5,549 bases of DNA from DASTGO01 sp035719045 (GTDB lineage Bacteria > Actinomycetota > Actinomycetes > Actinomycetales > Kineosporiaceae): positions 1 to 5,549 of the forward strand of contig DASTGO010000120.1 in NCBI GenBank assembly GCA_035719045.1. The letters run 5' to 3'. The translations under genes were made by a program, and so were the position numbers. The notes beneath the pieces are model-generated. The model made no database searches and had not been told where the DNA came from. It was given only the letters and a program-made list of their open reading frames with translations. Shown piece after piece: positions 5,479 through 5,549 of the stretch. The stretch's first letter is position 1, and every line of letters begins with the position of its first letter.

Positions 5479-5549
5479 CGGGCCCCCACACGAGCCCCCG
5501 CCCGGCCCCGGCCCCGGCCCCAGCCCCAGCCCCCGCGGGCACGGTGGCA
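5471..5549 (+). CDS. Possible start of next operon gene, Pro/Gly-rich N-terminus, cut by window edge
   Basis: GTG 5471 opens a frame that stays open to the right edge (26 codons seen). It begins VADGPPHEPPPGPG and continues with G-P and S-P repeats. It overlaps the hoxH stop by exactly 8 bp, the same overlap as at the hoxF/hoxUY and hoxUY/hoxH junctions, and most codons end in G or C. Against it, the nearest ribosome-binding-like sequence (CGAGG, 5448-5452) is 18 bases away, and the low-complexity sequence says nothing about function. A real start could instead lie further right, for instance GTG 5544. By position it could be the hoxW maturation protease or another accessory gene, but nothing visible identifies it. 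Confidence 0.35.
   Translation, partial: MADGPPHEPPPGPGPGPSPSPRGHGG
5504..5533. repeat. Five-unit hexamer repeat (GGCCCC x3, AGCCCC x2), G-quadruplex potential on minus strand
   Basis: GGCCCC occurs at 5504, 5510 and 5516, followed by AGCCCC at 5522 and 5528. Further C-runs flank it (5483-5487, 5495-5499, 5501-5503). The complementary strand therefore carries many runs of three to five G separated by one or two bases from 5495 on, the classic pattern for a G-quadruplex. If the overlapping frame from 5471 is translated, the repeat encodes alternating Gly-Pro and Ser-Pro. Such arrays change copy number easily and also cause sequencing errors. Confidence 0.7.

Noticed and set aside
1..5549. CRISPR array, insertion sequence, tRNA or rRNA
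   Set aside because: No spaced array of long identical repeats, transposase, terminal inverted repeats or structured RNA gene was seen; the window from 398 to 5478 is filled by hox genes.

Overview
The window is a very GC-rich piece of chromosome. Its G/C-dominated third codon positions, GTG starts and tightly overlapping genes suggest an actinobacterium or a similar high-GC lineage. I cannot name the genus.

It holds one plus-strand operon for a soluble, NAD(P)-coupled bidirectional [NiFe] hydrogenase of the Hox type (group 3d). Bases 1-397 carry no convincing gene. They do hold a cluster of unexplained sequence structure: four CCGGCGCC repeats spaced 20-21 bp, a 12-bp perfect palindrome, and a pair of mutually exclusive inverted repeats. 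hoxE (398-943) and hoxF (944-2611) follow. Next comes one reading frame (2604-4046) encoding HoxU joined to HoxY through a Pro/Ala-rich linker. hoxH (4039-5478) is the large subunit. A further reading frame probably begins at 5471, overlapping the hoxH stop, and runs off the right edge through a GGCCCC-type hexamer repeat.

Working together, HoxH carries the NiFe active site where H2 is split or made. The HoxY part passes electrons through its proximal [4Fe-4S] cluster to the cluster chain in the HoxU part. HoxF (FMN, [4Fe-4S], NAD(H) site and an N-terminal [2Fe-2S] domain) exchanges electrons with NAD(P), and HoxE adds another [2Fe-2S] domain. All the main metal-binding cysteines are present, so the enzyme looks intact. 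No maturation gene (hyp, hoxW) is identifiable inside the window, though HoxH has the C-terminal extension that needs a protease.

The most unusual feature is the HoxU-HoxY fusion. It would tie the electron-transfer module covalently to the hydrogenase small subunit, which are separate proteins in the characterised enzymes I know of. The structured leader and the three identical 8-bp gene overlaps are the next most interesting points.
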